This document shows, piece after piece, positions 1 through 8,114 of a stretch of 64,000 bases of DNA. The stretch is from Ideonella sp. WA131b (GTDB taxonomy: Bacteria > Pseudomonadota > Gammaproteobacteria > Burkholderiales > Burkholderiaceae_C): positions 610,431 through 674,430 of the forward strand of contig JAGTJW010000002.1 of the NCBI GenBank assembly GCA_023657425.1, read 5' to 3'. The notes beneath the pieces are model-generated. The model was not told the origin of the DNA and made no database searches. It was given only the letters and a program-made list of their open reading frames with translations. Within the stretch, counting starts at the first letter, position 1; the number at the start of each line of letters is the position of its first letter. The translations under genes were made by a program, and so were the position numbers.

Positions 1-2216
1 CCCTTACCCGACGAGCCCAGCAGGTTGCTGCGCCAGACGAAGAGCACCCGTGGCCAGTTCTGCGGCGCGTCGGGGTCTTCACAGCTCATCTGCAACGTGC
101 CGTCCTTCAGAGCCTTGACGACATAGTCCTTGGCGTCCATGCCGGCAGCGCTGGCGTCCGCCACCACCTGCATCGGGTTGGTCTTGAGCTGCGGCGCGCT
201 GGGCAGCCAGCCCATGCGCTCGGCGCGCACGTTGTAGTCGATCATGCTGCCCGCATACAGCGCCTTGTCGGCCAGTGGCGAGACAATCTCTTCCATGCCC
301 AGCTTCTCGTAGCGCCACTGGTCGGTGTGGGCGTAGAAGAAGCTAGTGCTGTTCATCTGCCGCGGCGGGCGGATCCAGTCCAGCGCGAAGGCCAGCGCCG
401 TCCATCCGGTTTGCGGGCGCAGCTTCTCCTGGCCCACGTAGTGCGCCCAGCCGCCGCCGCTCTGGCCGATGCAGCCACACATCATCAAGAGGTTGATGAC
501 GCCGCGGTAGTTCATGTCGGCGTGGTACCAGTGGTTCATCGCCGCACCGATGATCACCATGCTCTTGCCGTGCGTCTTGTGCGCGTTCTCGGCGAACTGG
601 CGGGCCACCGTGATGATCTGGTCGCGCGGTGTGCCGGTGATGCTCTCGGCCCAGGCGGGTGTGTAGGCGGCGTCGTCGTCATAGGACTTGGCACCAGAAC
701 CCAGTCCGCGGTCGATGCCGTACTGCGCCACCTGCAGATCGAAAACCGTAGCCACCAAGGCCTCGCGATGCTCACCCTCCTTGCCCAGGCGAAGGCGCAC
801 GGCCGGCACCCTGACGAAGTTCACTTCCCCGTTCTGGGTGTTCGACTTGAAGTGCGGCGTGCTCACGCCGCCGAAGTACGGCAGGCCGATGTCGACGACC
901 TCATGCACCTGCTCGCCATCTTCGATCACCGACAGCTTCAGCTTCACCTCGGTGCCGTGGCGCGCCTCCTTGTTCTCGAGGTTCCATTTGCCCTGGTCGA
1001 CGCCGCCTTCGGGCGTCCAGCGAAAGCCGATGCTGCCGTTGGGCAGCACGGCGCGGCCATTCGTGTCGAAGGCCACCGTCTTCCACTCGGGGTTGTTGTC
1101 CTGGCCCAGCTTGCCGTTGAAGTCGGAGGCGCGCAGGTAGCGGTCAGGCACCAGGGTCTTCGTGCCGTCGGGTAGCGTGTGCTCCTTGAGCATCACCAGA
1201 AGCGGCAGATCGGTGTAGCGGCGCGCGTAATCGTCGAAGTACGGGCTGCGCTCCTTGAAATAGAACTCGTTGAGCGCGACGTGGCCCATGGCCATGGCCA
1301 GCGCCGCGTCGGTGCCCTGTTTGGGATGCAGCCAGATGTCGGCCAGCTTGGCCACCTCGCTGTAGTCGGGCGTGATGGCCACCGTCTTCGCGCCCTTGTA
1401 GCGCACCTCGGTGAAGAAGTGTGCGTCGGGCGTGCGGGTCTGCGGCACGTTGCTGCCCCAGGCCATGATGTAGGTGCTGTTGTACCAATCGGCACTTTCG
1501 GGCACGTCGGTCTGCTCACCCCAAACCTGCGGGCTGGCCGGCGGCAGGTCGCAGTACCAGTCGTAGAAGCTCATGCAGACGCCACCGATCAGGCTCAGGT
1601 AGCGGCTGCCGGCGGCGTAACTGACCATGCTCATCGCCGGGATCGGCGAAAAGCCGATCACGCGGTCGGGGCCATGCTTCTTGATCGTGTAGACGTTGCT
1701 GGCCGCGATGATCTGGTTGACCTCGTCCCAGCTGCTGCGCACGAAGCCGCCCATGCCGCGCACCTTCTGGTAGTCGCGGCGCGCCGCGTCGTCTTCGACG
1801 ATCGTGGCCCAGGCGTCCACCGGTGTCTTCGCCGTCTTCATCGCCGCGCGCCAGCGCTCCAGCAGGCGGCCGCGCACCATCGGGTACTTCACGCGGTTAG
1901 CGCTGTACAGGTACCAGCTGTAGCTGGCGCCGCGGGCACACCCGCGCGGCTCGTGGTTGGGCATGTCCCAGCGCGTGCGTGGGTAGTCGGTCTGCTGCGT
2001 CTCCCAGGTGACGATGCCGCCCTTGACGTAGATCTTCCAGCTGCAGCTGCCGGTGCAGTTCACGCCGTGCGTGCTGCGCACGATCTTGTCGTGCGCCCAG
2101 CGGTTGCGATAGGCATCTTCCCAGGTGCGGTCTTCACCGGTGGTCAGCCCGTGGTCGCCAGAGAAGGTCTCCTTGGGCTGCGAGAAGTGCGTGAGGCGGT
2201 CCAGAAAGTGGCTCAT
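1..2216 (-). CDS. narG: Respiratory nitrate reductase alpha subunit NarG (C-terminal part cut by window edge)
   Basis: Catalytic molybdenum subunit of membrane-bound respiratory nitrate reductase, which reduces nitrate to nitrite with quinol electrons delivered through NarH and NarI. About 738 codons are visible, roughly 60% of a typical 1,240-aa NarG; the rest lies left of the window. The ATG at 2216 gives MSHFLDRLTHF, the usual NarG N terminus. The FS0 cluster ligands are present as H50, C54, C58 and C93, matching the E. coli spacing H49/C53/C57/C92. The molybdenum-binding aspartate appears as D223 in the motif YDWYCDLPPASP. It is the last visible gene of a minus-strand operon, 37 bp after narK3, and narH, narJ and narI are expected beyond the edge. 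The identification is secure; operon completeness cannot be judged here. Confidence 0.97.
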   Translation of the reverse strand, partial: MSHFLDRLTHFSQPKETFSGDHGLTTGEDRTWEDAYRNRWAHDKIVRSTHGVNCTGSCSWKIYVKGGIVTWETQQTDYPRTRWDMPNHEPRGCARGASYSWYLYSANRVKYPMVRGRLLERWRAAMKTAKTPVDAWATIVEDDAARRDYQKVRGMGGFVRSSWDEVNQIIAASNVYTIKKHGPDRVIGFSPIPAMSMVSYAAGSRYLSLIGGVCMSFYDWYCDLPPASPQVWGEQTDVPESADWYNSTYIMAWGSNVPQTRTPDAHFFTEVRYKGAKTVAITPDYSEVAKLADIWLHPKQGTDAALAMAMGHVALNEFYFKERSPYFDDYARRYTDLPLLVMLKEHTLPDGTKTLVPDRYLRASDFNGKLGQDNNPEWKTVAFDTNGRAVLPNGSIGFRWTPEGGVDQGKWNLENKEARHGTEVKLKLSVIEDGEQVHEVVDIGLPYFGGVSTPHFKSNTQNGEVNFVRVPAVRLRLGKEGEHREALVATVFDLQVAQYGIDRGLGSGAKSYDDDAAYTPAWAESITGTPRDQIITVARQFAENAHKTHGKSMVIIGAAMNHWYHADMNYRGVINLLMMCGCIGQSGGGWAHYVGQEKLRPQTGWTALAFALDWIRPPRQMNSTSFFYAHTDQWRYEKLGMEEIVSPLADKALYAGSMIDYNVRAERMGWLPSAPQLKTNPMQVVADASAAGMDAKDYVVKALKDGTLQMSCEDPDAPQNWPRVLFVWRSNLLGSSGK

Positions 2217-2253
2217 GTTGTCGTCCTTGGAAGATGTCGTCTGCTGGTGCGGA

Positions 2254-3645
2254 CTAGCAGGGGTATGGAGCGTTGCGGCGGCTGTAGGCCCACCAGGTCA
2301 GCGCGATGCAGGAGAGGTAAAACACGATGAACATCGCCAGCGCAGCCGATGCGCTGCCCGTCATCGCCAGCGAAGAGCCCACGCTCTTGGGGATGAAGAA
2401 GCCGCCGTAGGCGCCGATGGCGCTCGCAAAGCCGAGGGCTGCGGCCGCTTCGACCGCGCCTTCCTTGGCCGCGAGCGCCTGGTCCGATGGCAGACCCCCG
2501 GCACGCTGCACCCGTTCGGCCACGAAGAGGCTGGAGATCATTCGAAACGTGCTGCCGTTGCCGATGCCCGATGCGGCGAACAACACGCCGAAGGCCGCCA
2601 GGAAGCCAGGGAAGTTGCCGCCCTGCACTGGCTGACCGGTGGTGTCCGTCGCGGGCAGGCAAAACAGCGCAGCTGCAGCGGCGAGAGCCATCGCCACGAA
2701 GATCCAGAAGGTCACCCGCGCGCCGCCCCAGTGGTCGGCCATCCAGCCTCCCAACGGGCGCAGTACGGCGCCGATCAACGGACCCAACCACACCAGGTGC
2801 AACGCATCGGCCCGTTGAAACTGGCTCTGCGCCAGCATCGGCAAGCTGGCAGAGAAGCCAATGAAGCTGCCGAAGGTGCCCAGGTACAGCCAGCACATCA
2901 GCCAGTTGTGCCTGCGCGTGAAGATCACCGCCTGCTCGGCCATGCCGGCGCGGGTGTCGGCCAGGTCGTCCATGCCGAACCAGGCCGCTGCGGTGCTGGC
3001 CAGGATCAGCGGCACCCAGATAAAGCCCGCGTTCTGGAGCCACATCGGCCCCTGAGCTGTCTGCTGCGCAGGCCCTGCAAACAGGCCGAACACCCCTGCG
3101 CTGATGGCCAGTGGCACCAGCAGCTGAACCAGCGCGACCCCCAGGTGCCCCAGCCCGGCGTTCAGGCCCAGCGCATAACCTTGGCGGGCACTCGGGAAGA
3201 AGAAGCTGATGTTGGCCATCGAACTGGCGAAGTTGCCGCCGCCCAGGCCACACAGCAGAGCCAGCACGACCATCCACTCGAAAGGCGTGTTCGGATCCTG
3301 CACTGCCAGGCCGATGCCGACCGCGGGCAGCAGCAGACTGGCCGTGGCCAGCGTGGTGAATCGCCGCCCGCCGATCATCGGCACCGCAAACGCATAGAAG
3401 ATGCGCAGCGTGGCGCCACACAAGGCGGGCAACGCCGTCAGCCAGAACAGCTGGTTGGTGCTGTAGCGGAATCCTGCTGCCGGCAGGTACACCACCACCA
3501 CCGACCACAGCATCCACACCGCAAACGCCAGGGTCAGCGCAGGGACCGACACCCACAGGTTGCGCCGGGCCACCACGCGGCCGGAACGGTCCCAGAAACC
3601 GCGGTCCTCGGGGTTCCAGTGGCGGATGATCGACATGCTGGACAT
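2254..3645 (-). CDS. narK: NarK-family nitrate/nitrite transporter (third copy, NarK2-like)
   Basis: Major facilitator protein of 463 aa with about 12 hydrophobic segments, predicted to exchange nitrate for nitrite across the inner membrane. The nitrate signature GGGNFASSMANISFFFP follows the fourth or fifth helix, and the second-half motif SGIGNGSTFRMISSLF matches the NarK2 branch. The N terminus (RHWNPEDRGFWDRSG) resembles that of the neighbouring 552-aa protein (DWRPEDDTFWNVTG), so the two look like paralogues. It lies 37 bp upstream of narG and 39 bp after the 552-aa carrier, in a single minus-strand operon. It lacks the extra segment between the two halves seen in its neighbour. Transport direction and substrate preference cannot be read from sequence. 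The gene symbol denotes the family, not a proven orthologue. Confidence 0.9.
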   Translation of the reverse strand: MSSMSIIRHWNPEDRGFWDRSGRVVARRNLWVSVPALTLAFAVWMLWSVVVVYLPAAGFRYSTNQLFWLTALPALCGATLRIFYAFAVPMIGGRRFTTLATASLLLPAVGIGLAVQDPNTPFEWMVVLALLCGLGGGNFASSMANISFFFPSARQGYALGLNAGLGHLGVALVQLLVPLAISAGVFGLFAGPAQQTAQGPMWLQNAGFIWVPLILASTAAAWFGMDDLADTRAGMAEQAVIFTRRHNWLMCWLYLGTFGSFIGFSASLPMLAQSQFQRADALHLVWLGPLIGAVLRPLGGWMADHWGGARVTFWIFVAMALAAAAALFCLPATDTTGQPVQGGNFPGFLAAFGVLFAASGIGNGSTFRMISSLFVAERVQRAGGLPSDQALAAKEGAVEAAAALGFASAIGAYGGFFIPKSVGSSLAMTGSASAALAMFIVFYLSCIALTWWAYSRRNAPYPC

Positions 3646-3684
3646 GGCGTGAAAGTGGCCGATGCGTGCGGTCGTTGCCTGGCT

Positions 3685-5343
3685 TCAGGGGTTCTTCACG
3701 TAGGCATTGCCACGCAGATAGAACCACCAGTTCAGTAGCAGGCAGACGGCATAGAAGATCGCGAAGCCGTACATCGCGTATTGCGGCGTGCCGGCCTTGA
3801 TCTGCGCGCCGATGACCACCGGTGCGATGAAGGCGCCGTAGGCCGCGATGGCCGACGTCCAGCCCAGCACCGGGCCGGCCTGCGTGCGATCGAAGATGAC
3901 GCCGATGGTGCGGAAGGTGCTGCCGTTGCCGATGCCGCTGGCCAGAAACAGCAGCATGAACAAGCCCAGGAACATCGGGAAGTACTGCTCGGGCGTGGCC
4001 GAACCGTAGGCCTGCATCATCACGTAGCCCACGGCGACAGAAGCCCCGGCCATCACCACCGAGATGATCTGGGTGACGATGGAGCCGCCCACCTTGTCGG
4101 AGATCCAGCCACCGACGGGGCGGATGGCCGCGCCGATAAAGGGGCCCATCCAGGCATAGGTCAGCGCCGACGGCGCGTTCGGGTTCTTGAGCGCGTGCTG
4201 CATCACGCCGTTGGCATCAGGGATGTGCTGGAAGCCGAAGATCACCGTGATGGCCAGCGGCAGCGCCATCGAGAAGCCGATGAACGAGCCGAAGGTGACG
4301 ATGTACAGCGCCGTGAGCGACCAGGTGTGCTTGTTGCTGAAGATCGCGAACTGTTTCTTCACGCCCTCCTTCATCTCGCCGAAGGCGGCCAGCTTCATCA
4401 CCAGCAGCGCCAGGATGACATCGAGCGGAATGGCGACCCACATGCTCAGCACGCCCAGGCCGGTGGGCTTGGGCAGGTACAGCCACAGCATGAAGATCGC
4501 GGGCACGAAGGCCAGCGTGTACAGGTAGGTGATCTTGGCGAAGGCCACCAGCGGCGAGCCCGTGGCGGGCGACACCGTCTTCAGGTTGTTCATACCCCAC
4601 CAGCACAGCACGGACAAGGGCACGAGCGACAGCACCCATGCGAAGCCGGCGTTCTGCACCCAGGTGGGCGTGCCGGCGGCGATCTTGCCGAAGATCCAGC
4701 CGCTGTCCTTCACCAGCACCATCGGCTCGCCACCGAAGGCGCCGAACAGGCCCACCGTCATCACCAGCGGGATGACGATCTGCATCGTCGTCACGCCGAA
4801 GTTGCCGAGGCCGGCATTCAGGCCTAGTGCCGTGCCCTGCAGCCGCTTCGGGAAGAAGGTGCTGATGTTCGACATAGAACTGGCGAAGTTGCCGCCGCCT
4901 ACGCCCGACCACAGCGCCATCAGTTGGAAGGCCCACAACGGCCAGTCCTTGTGCTGCAGCACGATGCCGGTGCCGATGGCCGGGGCCAGCAGCATCGCGG
5001 TGGTCAGGAAGACGGTGTTGCGCCCGCCGGCCAGGCGGATGAGGAAGGACGCCGGGATCCGCATCGTGGCGCCCGAGATACCGGCGATGGCCGTCAGCGT
5101 GAACAACTCGGCCTGGGTGAAAGGAAAGCCCAGGTTGAGCATCTGCACGGTGATGATTCCCCACATGCCCCAGACCGCGAAGCCGCACAGCAGCGCGGGT
5201 ACCGAGATCCAGAGGTTGCGGTAGGCGACCTTCTTGCCCGTAACATTCCAGAAGGTGTCGTCTTCCGGACGCCAGTCGGCGATGTCGGGGCCGGGAGCCT
5301 GGTTGGGGGCGGACTTGGCACCCGCCGTCGTGGTGGCATTCAT
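3685..5343 (-). CDS. narK2: NarK2-type nitrate/nitrite antiporter with an extra two-helix insert
   Basis: MFS nitrate/nitrite carrier of 552 aa. The start is the ATG at 5343 (MNATTTAGAK); a longer reading frame upstream overlaps narK1 and is not the gene. The nitrate signature GGGNFASSMSNISTFFP is at about 149-165, followed by GLNAGLGNFGVTTMQ; the second-half motif is SGIGNGSTFRTIGVIF. Compared with its 463-aa neighbour it has about 65 additional residues between the two MFS halves (roughly 260-325), and these include two strongly hydrophobic stretches, suggesting about 14 membrane helices rather than 12. It sits 20 bp after narK1 and 39 bp before narK3. The pairing of a NarK1-type with a NarK2-type carrier is known in denitrifiers (as adjacent genes or a fusion), where the first is thought to import nitrate with protons and the second to exchange nitrate for nitrite. 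Confidence 0.92.
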   Translation of the reverse strand: MNATTTAGAKSAPNQAPGPDIADWRPEDDTFWNVTGKKVAYRNLWISVPALLCGFAVWGMWGIITVQMLNLGFPFTQAELFTLTAIAGISGATMRIPASFLIRLAGGRNTVFLTTAMLLAPAIGTGIVLQHKDWPLWAFQLMALWSGVGGGNFASSMSNISTFFPKRLQGTALGLNAGLGNFGVTTMQIVIPLVMTVGLFGAFGGEPMVLVKDSGWIFGKIAAGTPTWVQNAGFAWVLSLVPLSVLCWWGMNNLKTVSPATGSPLVAFAKITYLYTLAFVPAIFMLWLYLPKPTGLGVLSMWVAIPLDVILALLVMKLAAFGEMKEGVKKQFAIFSNKHTWSLTALYIVTFGSFIGFSMALPLAITVIFGFQHIPDANGVMQHALKNPNAPSALTYAWMGPFIGAAIRPVGGWISDKVGGSIVTQIISVVMAGASVAVGYVMMQAYGSATPEQYFPMFLGLFMLLFLASGIGNGSTFRTIGVIFDRTQAGPVLGWTSAIAAYGAFIAPVVIGAQIKAGTPQYAMYGFAIFYAVCLLLNWWFYLRGNAYVKNP

Positions 5344-5363
5344 GGCATCTTCTCCTTGTGCTT

Positions 5364-6647
5364 TCAGCGCGCGAAGCTGCGCGACAAGGGCGACGCCGGT
5401 GCGTTCGTGCCCATCATTTCGGTCTTGCGCACTTCGGTCCAGTACATCCAGATCAGAGAGACCCAGACCACGCCGTACATCAACATGAAGGCGCTGGAGC
5501 GGATGCCGGTGAGGTCCATCAGCGCCCCGAACATGATCGGCAGCACGAAGCCGCCCAGTCCGCCGGCCAGACCGACGATGCCGCTGACGGTGCCGATGTT
5601 GTCGGGGTAGTCGTTGCCGATGTACTTGAAGACGCTGGCCTTGCCGAAGGCCCAGGCGATGCCCAGGATGAACATCAGCGCGGTGAAGAGGTAAACGTTC
5701 AGGCCGACGTGAAACGTGCGGGGGCCGTTGACGGTCACCACCGTGAAGTCGGTTTGTGGGTAGCTCAGCAGGAACAGGCATATCCAGCTGACCCACAGCA
5801 CCCACCAGGTGACCTGGTGAGCGCCATACTTGTCGGACAAGATGCCGCCGAAGGCGCGCAGCACGCCACCCGGCAGCGAGAAGCAGGCTGCCAGCAGCGC
5901 GGCGGTCTGGATCGACAGGCCGAACTCGCCCACGTAGTACTGCACCATCCACAGCGCAAGCGCTACGTAGCCGCCGAAGACGATGCTGTAGTACTGGCAG
6001 TACTTCAGCACCTTGGGGTCCTTCAGCATCTTCAACTGGTCGCTGAACTTCACGTTCGACGGCACAAGGTGCTTGGGATCGCTGCTGCTGCCGAACCAGA
6101 ACAGGATGACCGTGCCCAGCATCACCGCGGCATACACCTGCGGCACCAGCGTCCAGCCGCCGATGGCCAGCAGCACCGGCGCGGCGAACTTATTGACCGC
6201 CGAGCCGGAGTTGCCCGCGCCGTAGACGCCCATCGCCATGCCTTGGCGACTCCTGGGGAACCAGCGCGCCACGTAGGGTGTGCCGACCGAGAACGAACCC
6301 CCGGCAAGGCCCACGAACAGTCCGATGACCAGGAAGTGCCAGTAGTCGGTGGCGTAGCTCATCAGCCAGATCGCGGGCACGGTGGCCGCCATCAGCAGCG
6401 TCATCACGATGCGGCCGCCGTAGCGGTCGGTCCAAATGCCCAGGGGCACACGGATCAGCGAGCCGGTGAGCACCGGCGTCGCGGTCAGCAGGCCGAACTC
6501 GGTCGCATTGAGCCCCAGCGTCTTCTTCAGCGGAATGCCGATGACGCCGAACATCATCCACACCATGAAGCACACGGTGAAGGCGATGGTGCTGACGATG
6601 AGCACAGACCACGCCTGGCGTGGGATGGGAGGTGTGGTGGTGGCCAT
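5364..6647 (-). CDS. narK1: NarK1-type nitrate transporter
   Basis: First gene of the nar operon: a 427-aa MFS carrier of the NarK1 branch, expected to import nitrate with protons. It begins MATTTPPIPRQAW and has about 12 hydrophobic segments. Signature stretches are GLAGGSFSVGTPYVARWFP in the first half and GTVSGIVGLAGGLGGFVLP in the second, which are typical of NarK1 and differ from the GGGNFASSM form in the two downstream paralogues. The start codon is preceded by about 140 bp holding a small inverted repeat, a TATA-like hexamer and a palindrome resembling a NarL/NarP site, which points to regulation by nitrate. Just upstream begins a truncated conjugation gene on the other strand. Assignment to the NarK1 branch is by motif; kinetics are inferred from the family. 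Confidence 0.93.
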   Translation of the reverse strand: MATTTPPIPRQAWSVLIVSTIAFTVCFMVWMMFGVIGIPLKKTLGLNATEFGLLTATPVLTGSLIRVPLGIWTDRYGGRIVMTLLMAATVPAIWLMSYATDYWHFLVIGLFVGLAGGSFSVGTPYVARWFPRSRQGMAMGVYGAGNSGSAVNKFAAPVLLAIGGWTLVPQVYAAVMLGTVILFWFGSSSDPKHLVPSNVKFSDQLKMLKDPKVLKYCQYYSIVFGGYVALALWMVQYYVGEFGLSIQTAALLAACFSLPGGVLRAFGGILSDKYGAHQVTWWVLWVSWICLFLLSYPQTDFTVVTVNGPRTFHVGLNVYLFTALMFILGIAWAFGKASVFKYIGNDYPDNIGTVSGIVGLAGGLGGFVLPIMFGALMDLTGIRSSAFMLMYGVVWVSLIWMYWTEVRKTEMMGTNAPASPLSRSFAR

Positions 6648-6655
6648 GGATCGGA

Positions 6656-6675
6656 CTCGTCTTGGGTTTGACGAG
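6656..6675. repeat. Inverted repeat in the narK1 leader
   Basis: CTCGTC and GACGAG form a perfect 6-bp inverted repeat with an 8-bp spacer, starting 9 bp upstream of the narK1 ATG. It would form a small hairpin next to the start codon in the narK1 mRNA. It could affect translation or be an operator half-pair; there is no further evidence. Confidence 0.35.
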
Positions 6676-6715
6676 ACTGTCCGCCCGCAGCGCCGCCGCG
6701 AACATCCGCACGGTG

Positions 6716-6721
6716 GCTATA
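6716..6721 (-). promoter_or_regulatory. Possible -10 element of the nar operon promoter
   Basis: On the minus strand the hexamer TATAGC (4/6 to TATAAT) lies about 70 bp upstream of the narK1 start codon. No good -35 is seen 16-18 bp upstream, as expected for an activator-dependent promoter. A start site near 6709 would place the upstream palindrome at about -60. No convincing FNR box (TTGAT-N4-ATCAA) was found in this interval. Confidence 0.3.
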
Positions 6722-6760
6722 CGGGGTGCGGCAGAAGAACGATGAGCCGCGGAGTGCACA

Positions 6761-6776
6761 TAGTTCTGAAGAACTA
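6761..6776. promoter_or_regulatory. Perfect 7-2-7 palindrome, candidate NarL/NarP binding site
   Basis: TAGTTCT-GA-AGAACTA is a perfect inverted repeat of two heptamers separated by 2 bp. NarL and NarP dimers recognise TACYYMT heptamers in exactly this 7-2-7 arrangement; each arm matches 6 of 7 positions (G instead of C at position 3). It lies 114 bp upstream of the narK1 start codon. The geometry fits a nitrate-responsive activator site, though the mismatch is at a well-conserved position. Confidence 0.45.
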
Positions 6777-7262
6777 CGCCAACACCTGATCCTCAACCCC
6801 GAGGCCGTTCTGTTCGCCAACCCGGTGGCCGTGGCGGCGTGCGCCGCCGACTGCGTTGCCGCGACCGCGGGCTTCGGCATCGCCGAGATGTTCTGGTGCG
6901 CCGGCTGCCAGGGTGGCATCTACCCCCTCAATGGCCACGTGCCGCACCACATGGGCGGCGTGCGAACAGCCGCCCTGCTCGCCCAGCGCCTGACCGCCAA
7001 GATGCACCGCGAGCTGCTGGCCTGGGGCTGGCATGGCCGGCCGGGCCTGTGCGGACCCTACTTCCTGCCGGCCATGGACAAGACCGCCTACAAGACGCAG
7101 CTGACCTACCCGGTGGCCAACACCGCCAAGGACGGCGGCCGCTGCTGCCAGCCCTTCGGCCGCAGCACCATCGTCTGGGGCGCCGGCAAGGAGTACCCGG
7201 TGCGCGGCGAAGACTTCGCGTTCATGCTGTTTCGGAAGAGGAACTGCTGTGTGGGCTACTGA
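6777..7262 (+). pseudogene. traU: Truncated traU (C-terminal half of F-type conjugation protein TraU)
   Basis: The frame encodes the C-terminal part of TraU, a periplasmic protein needed for assembly of F-type mating-pair systems. Diagnostic stretches are LNPEAVLFANP, a Cys-rich FWCAGCQGG, HVPHHMGGV, GLCGPYFLP and CCQPFGRSTIVWGAG. Only about 160 residues are left of a protein usually near 330 aa. The frame stays open back to a GTG at 6726, but the residues before about 6780 do not look like TraU and overlap the putative nar regulatory region, so the 5' half was lost by deletion or recombination with the nar locus. The stop codon (7260-7262) overlaps the trbC start, the gene order seen in F-like systems. 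No functional TraU can be made from this fragment; the exact break point is uncertain. Confidence 0.85.
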
Positions 7263-7962
7263 TCGGGCGTCGTTCCCCGGCCGGGCGCTTGGCGGGGCGC
7301 TTGGCGCCGGGATAGCAGCGCTGCACTTTGCCGGCACCGCGCTGGCGGCACCGGCAACGCCACCAACCGTCACCGAAGCCGACATCGAGCGCGCGCGCCA
7401 GCAGCATCGCATGCCGACCGAGGCAGAGCTGGCGCGGGTGCCGGTTCCGAGCGCACCGCGCATCGAGAACCTGCCGCAGCCGGTGACCCGCGTGCCCATC
7501 GATCTTGAGGCGATCTCCAAGGGGTTCGACTTGCAGACCGGCGCGCCGGCAGCGGGCATGAGTCCGGGCAAGGCAGGGCCGAAGGTGCTGATCTTCGTGA
7601 GCTTTGCGATGCCGGAGGCGACGCTCCTGAGGCTCGTGGATCAGGCAGCCCGGGCGGGCGCCACGCTCGTGCTGCGAGGGCTGGTCAACGGATCGATCCG
7701 CGACACGGTGACCCGCATACAGGCACTGATCGGCAGCCGCCGCGTAGCCGTGCAGATCGATCCGGAAGCGTTTGATCGCTATGGGATCACCAGGACTCCC
7801 ACCTTCGTCCTGGCGGTGAACGGCACCGCAAATGAGGCCTGCGCCTCCCGCGCGTGTGGATCGTCGCAGCAGTTCGCGAAGGTCGCAGGCGATGTGACGT
7901 TGAAGTATGCGATTCGGCACCTGAATGGGGGCTTGCAACGGACGGCTGTGCCAAAGCGATAG
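7249..7962 (+). CDS. trbC: TrbC, F-type conjugative pilin assembly protein
   Basis: A 237-aa protein of the TrbC_Ftype family, a periplasmic protein that works with TraW in F-pilus assembly. It has an N-terminal signal-like segment (ALGAGIAALHFAGTALAAPA), a charged linker and a thioredoxin-like C-terminal domain: KVLIFVSFAMPEATL, LVLRGLVNGS and the cis-Pro-type stretch RTPTFVL. The domain lacks a CxxC active site, as is usual for this family. The GTG start at 7249 lies 14 bp inside the end of traU, indicating translational coupling. In F-like systems traN follows trbC; here a four-gene cassette on the other strand separates them. The gene looks intact, but its operon has lost its upstream half. 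Confidence 0.88.
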   Translation: MWATDRASFPGRALGGALGAGIAALHFAGTALAAPATPPTVTEADIERARQQHRMPTEAELARVPVPSAPRIENLPQPVTRVPIDLEAISKGFDLQTGAPAAGMSPGKAGPKVLIFVSFAMPEATLLRLVDQAARAGATLVLRGLVNGSIRDTVTRIQALIGSRRVAVQIDPEAFDRYGITRTPTFVLAVNGTANEACASRACGSSQQFAKVAGDVTLKYAIRHLNGGLQRTAVPKR

Positions 7963-8114
7963 GTGACGCCCCCGCGCTGCATTCCGTTCCTCACCAGCGG
8001 ACCGCTTGAGACTGACCAAAGTCCTTCGCGCTCTGTAGCCAAGGACCGCTACACATCCAAGTTGCCACTGACCGCCGACTCGCCTCGAGCGCCGAGCGAC
8101 GATTGCCTATCGCA

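Noticed and set aside
2125..3738. Long plus-strand frame of 537 codons opposite the narK genes
   Set aside because: Antisense shadow of a GC-rich coding region: the product is His/Gln/Arg-rich without any domain, and the minus strand encodes a clear NarK. The same applies to many other long antisense frames, for example 24733-27144, 28220-30643, 35636-38356 and 45499-47946.
5344..5952. N-terminal extension of the 552-aa NarK2 frame
   Set aside because: It overlaps narK1 in another frame and shows no family similarity; the ATG at 5343 starts the conserved protein.
6648..6800. Second copy of the tRNA-His 3' end as left attachment site
   Set aside because: No stretch resembling the tRNA-His 3' end was found here; the short match GGTGGCT is too small.
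6783..6800. FNR box for narK1
   Set aside because: On the minus strand TTGAGGATCAGG resembles only half of TTGAT-N4-ATCAA and lies inside the traU coding remnant.
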